Source: Aristolochia californica
Taxonomy: Eukaryota; Streptophyta; Magnoliopsida; Piperales; Aristolochiaceae
Direction: 5' to 3'
NCBI GenBank assembly: GCA_029961685.1
Contig: JARWKL010000005.1
Span: 16,396,164 to 16,460,163 of the forward strand
Length of the DNA: 64,000 nt
Position numbers and translations under genes: made by a program. Shown in pieces: positions 62,672-64,000 of the stretch (positions are counted from its first letter, which is position 1; each line of letters opens with the position of its first letter). The notes beneath the pieces were generated by a model, which saw only the letters and a program-made list of their open reading frames with translations, did no database searches and was not told the origin of the DNA.

Positions 62672-64000
62672 TTGTGGTGTGTGAATAAATTTTCTTTACT
62701 TACATTTGTCATTGCTTTAAATTCTTTCCATACACAAACTCTAAAATTTTTATTTTCTTGTGATCTAAGTTCCTTTTATCTATTTTTTTGTTTACAAGAT
62801 GAAGGGAAAGTTAAAACTAAAGTTTTAATTTAAGAAAAAAGTATAAATCTAAAATGGAAATGCATAATGCACAGATGTAGAGAGAGATAATTCAAAAAAG
62901 TGTCTGTAATTTTTAAGGATTGTAAACTCTTTTTAGTTTTTATATATCAGGTTCTGGTATTGTTGGGAAAAGGGGGAGGCGGCTGATTTTTAACTCAGCG
63001 TTGACTCACAATTAATAAGTCATTCATTACAAAAATAAAGCCCGTTGCGAATGAAAAATCACTTTACAATTATCTAAGATCGTTAGGTCAGGTTTTTGTA
63101 AATGGGCAAAATAATGGCTTGTTTGTCTCGGGAAAATATCCCAACACATGTTCACATGGGAATTTAATGTTATTCTCTTTAAAAGGTTTGGATCCATAGG
63201 TCATTTGCATCTTTAACATGTTTCAAGCATGCAAATCCATTTTTTATACCATGTGTAGAAAAATCTCTCTCATATAAAATTCCGAGCTATAAGGGTTGAA
63301 CTAGTGGAATTTCCCAACCTTGGATAACAAAACTTTTGTGTTCATTTGTGGTGTGTGAATAAATTTTATTTTTTTAAATTTGTTATTGCTTTAAATTATT
63401 TCCATACATCAACTCTTAAATTTTCATGTTGTTGTGATCTATTTGCCTTTTTATCTTTTTTTTTGTTTACAAGATGAAGGGAAAGTGAAATCTCAAGTTT
63501 TCATTTAAGAAAAAATTATACATCAACAATGGAAATGCACAATAAACAAATGTTGAGAGATATAATTCCAAAAAGTGTTTGTAATTTTTAGGGATTGTTA
63601 ACTCCTTTTATTTTCTATATATCTGGTTCAGCAATTGTCGGGAAAAGGGGGAGGCGGGGGTTTTTAACTGAGTGTTGAATCCCAATCCATAAGTCATTCC
63701 CTACAAGAATATAGCCCGTTACGCATGATAAATCACTTTATTGTCATCTATGATCGTTAGGTGAACTGTTTGTAAATGGGCAAAATATTTGCTTGTTTGA
63801 CTCGGGTATATATCCCATCGGACAATCACTTGGCAATTTAATGTTATTCTCTTTAAAAGGTTTTGGATCCATAGTCCATTTGCATCTTTAACATGTTTCA
63901 AGCATGCATATCCATTTTTTAAAACATGTGTAAAAAAATCTCTTTCTTATAAAATTTCGAGCTATTAGGGTTGGACTAGTGGAATTTTCCAAACTTGGAT
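62672..64000 (-). repeat. Inverted D monomers 7 and 8 (8 runs off the window)
   Basis: Monomer 7 spans 62672-63345 (674 bp). Monomer 8 spans 63346-64000 and stops inside AAACTTGGAT, a few bases before its expected ATGAACAC start. Both are D type. Confidence 0.92.

Larger units (their letters stand above)
59022..64000 (-). repeat. Inverted satellite array, diverged type D monomers
   Basis: The reverse complement of the landmark (CTTTTGTGTTCAT) marks monomer starts on the minus strand, ending at 59596, 60216, 60887, 61562, 62235, 62671 and 63345. Full copies are 671-675 bp. All copies resemble one type, with no visible three-monomer alternation. They differ from forward monomers by a missing 8-bp block (minus strand AACATTAAATTCCCAAG where the forward array has AAC-AAACGCTC-ATTAAATTCTCAAG), by GGAATGAC instead of GAAATGAC, and by scattered substitutions. 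They mix features of B (G-rich GGGGGAGGCGGGGG) and C (AAAAACTAAAAAGAG). The array runs off the right end. It could be an older, less homogenised domain, or a separate family brought in by rearrangement. Confidence 0.95.

Noticed and set aside
1..64000. CRISPR array
   Set aside because: The direct repeat is the whole ~675-bp monomer, with no short repeats separated by unique spacers.
59022..64000. A three-subtype HOR in the inverted domain
   Set aside because: The seven to eight D copies differ by scattered changes, and I could not find a marker set alternating every third copy. Too few copies are present to exclude a longer-period HOR.
1..64000. tRNA or RNA polymerase III promoter boxes within the monomer
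   Set aside because: No convincing pair of A-box and B-box sequences at normal spacing was seen on either strand.

Overview
The whole 64 kb window is one satellite DNA domain. I find no protein gene, RNA gene, transposon, CRISPR array or unique-sequence stretch. The DNA is AT-rich (a hand count of the first 60 bases gives 19 G/C). It is built from end-to-end copies of a repeat of about 675 bp. A satellite array of this size and organisation points to a eukaryotic chromosome (centromeric, pericentromeric, subtelomeric or knob heterochromatin), probably assembled from long reads. I do not recognise the family and cannot name the species. A plant or an invertebrate would both fit.

Positions 1-59021 hold 89 monomers or fragments, all in the same orientation. 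They fall into three diverged subtypes, called A, B and C here. Useful tags are GTTTAACCCTAATAGC and CCGCAACCCATTTTTC for A; GTCCAAAACTAATATC, CATGCCAGAAAC and ATTTGCCCGAG for B; GTCCAACCCTATTAAGC, GTCTAACAAGTC and TTCACCCAAC for C. They follow each other as A-B-C, giving a higher-order repeat (HOR) of about 2,020 bp. Monomers are counted here from the conserved ATGAACACAAAAG.

The A-B-C order is broken at about a dozen places by chimeric monomers that start as one subtype and end as another in perfect phase, and at three places by out-of-phase junctions (near 11800, 19257 and 43085). Sub-blocks share private variants, showing recent local amplification: a 2.0 kb HOR repeated three times at 23-29 kb, a five-monomer 3,358 bp tandem duplication at 47.9-54.6 kb whose junction is itself a B/C chimera, and a dispersed copy relation of about 7.19 kb between 14.5-17.2 and 21.7-23.7 kb.

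At 59021/59022 the array flips. From there to the end are eight monomers or fragments on the minus strand (59022-64000). They belong to a fourth, more diverged and non-HOR type (D), which lacks an 8-bp block (AAACGCTC) present in the forward monomers wherever the region is retained. The two domains meet tail to tail around a 30-nt spacer, in a near-hairpin arrangement.

The many short open frames are by-products of the repeat. The same few peptides recur in both directions and are broken by subtype-fixed stops and by indels not divisible by three. Nothing supports a coding function. The window's interest lies in array architecture: HOR organisation, phase-preserving exchange between subtypes, an orientation switch coinciding with a change of satellite type, and a recurrent dyad and AT-rich segment in each monomer.
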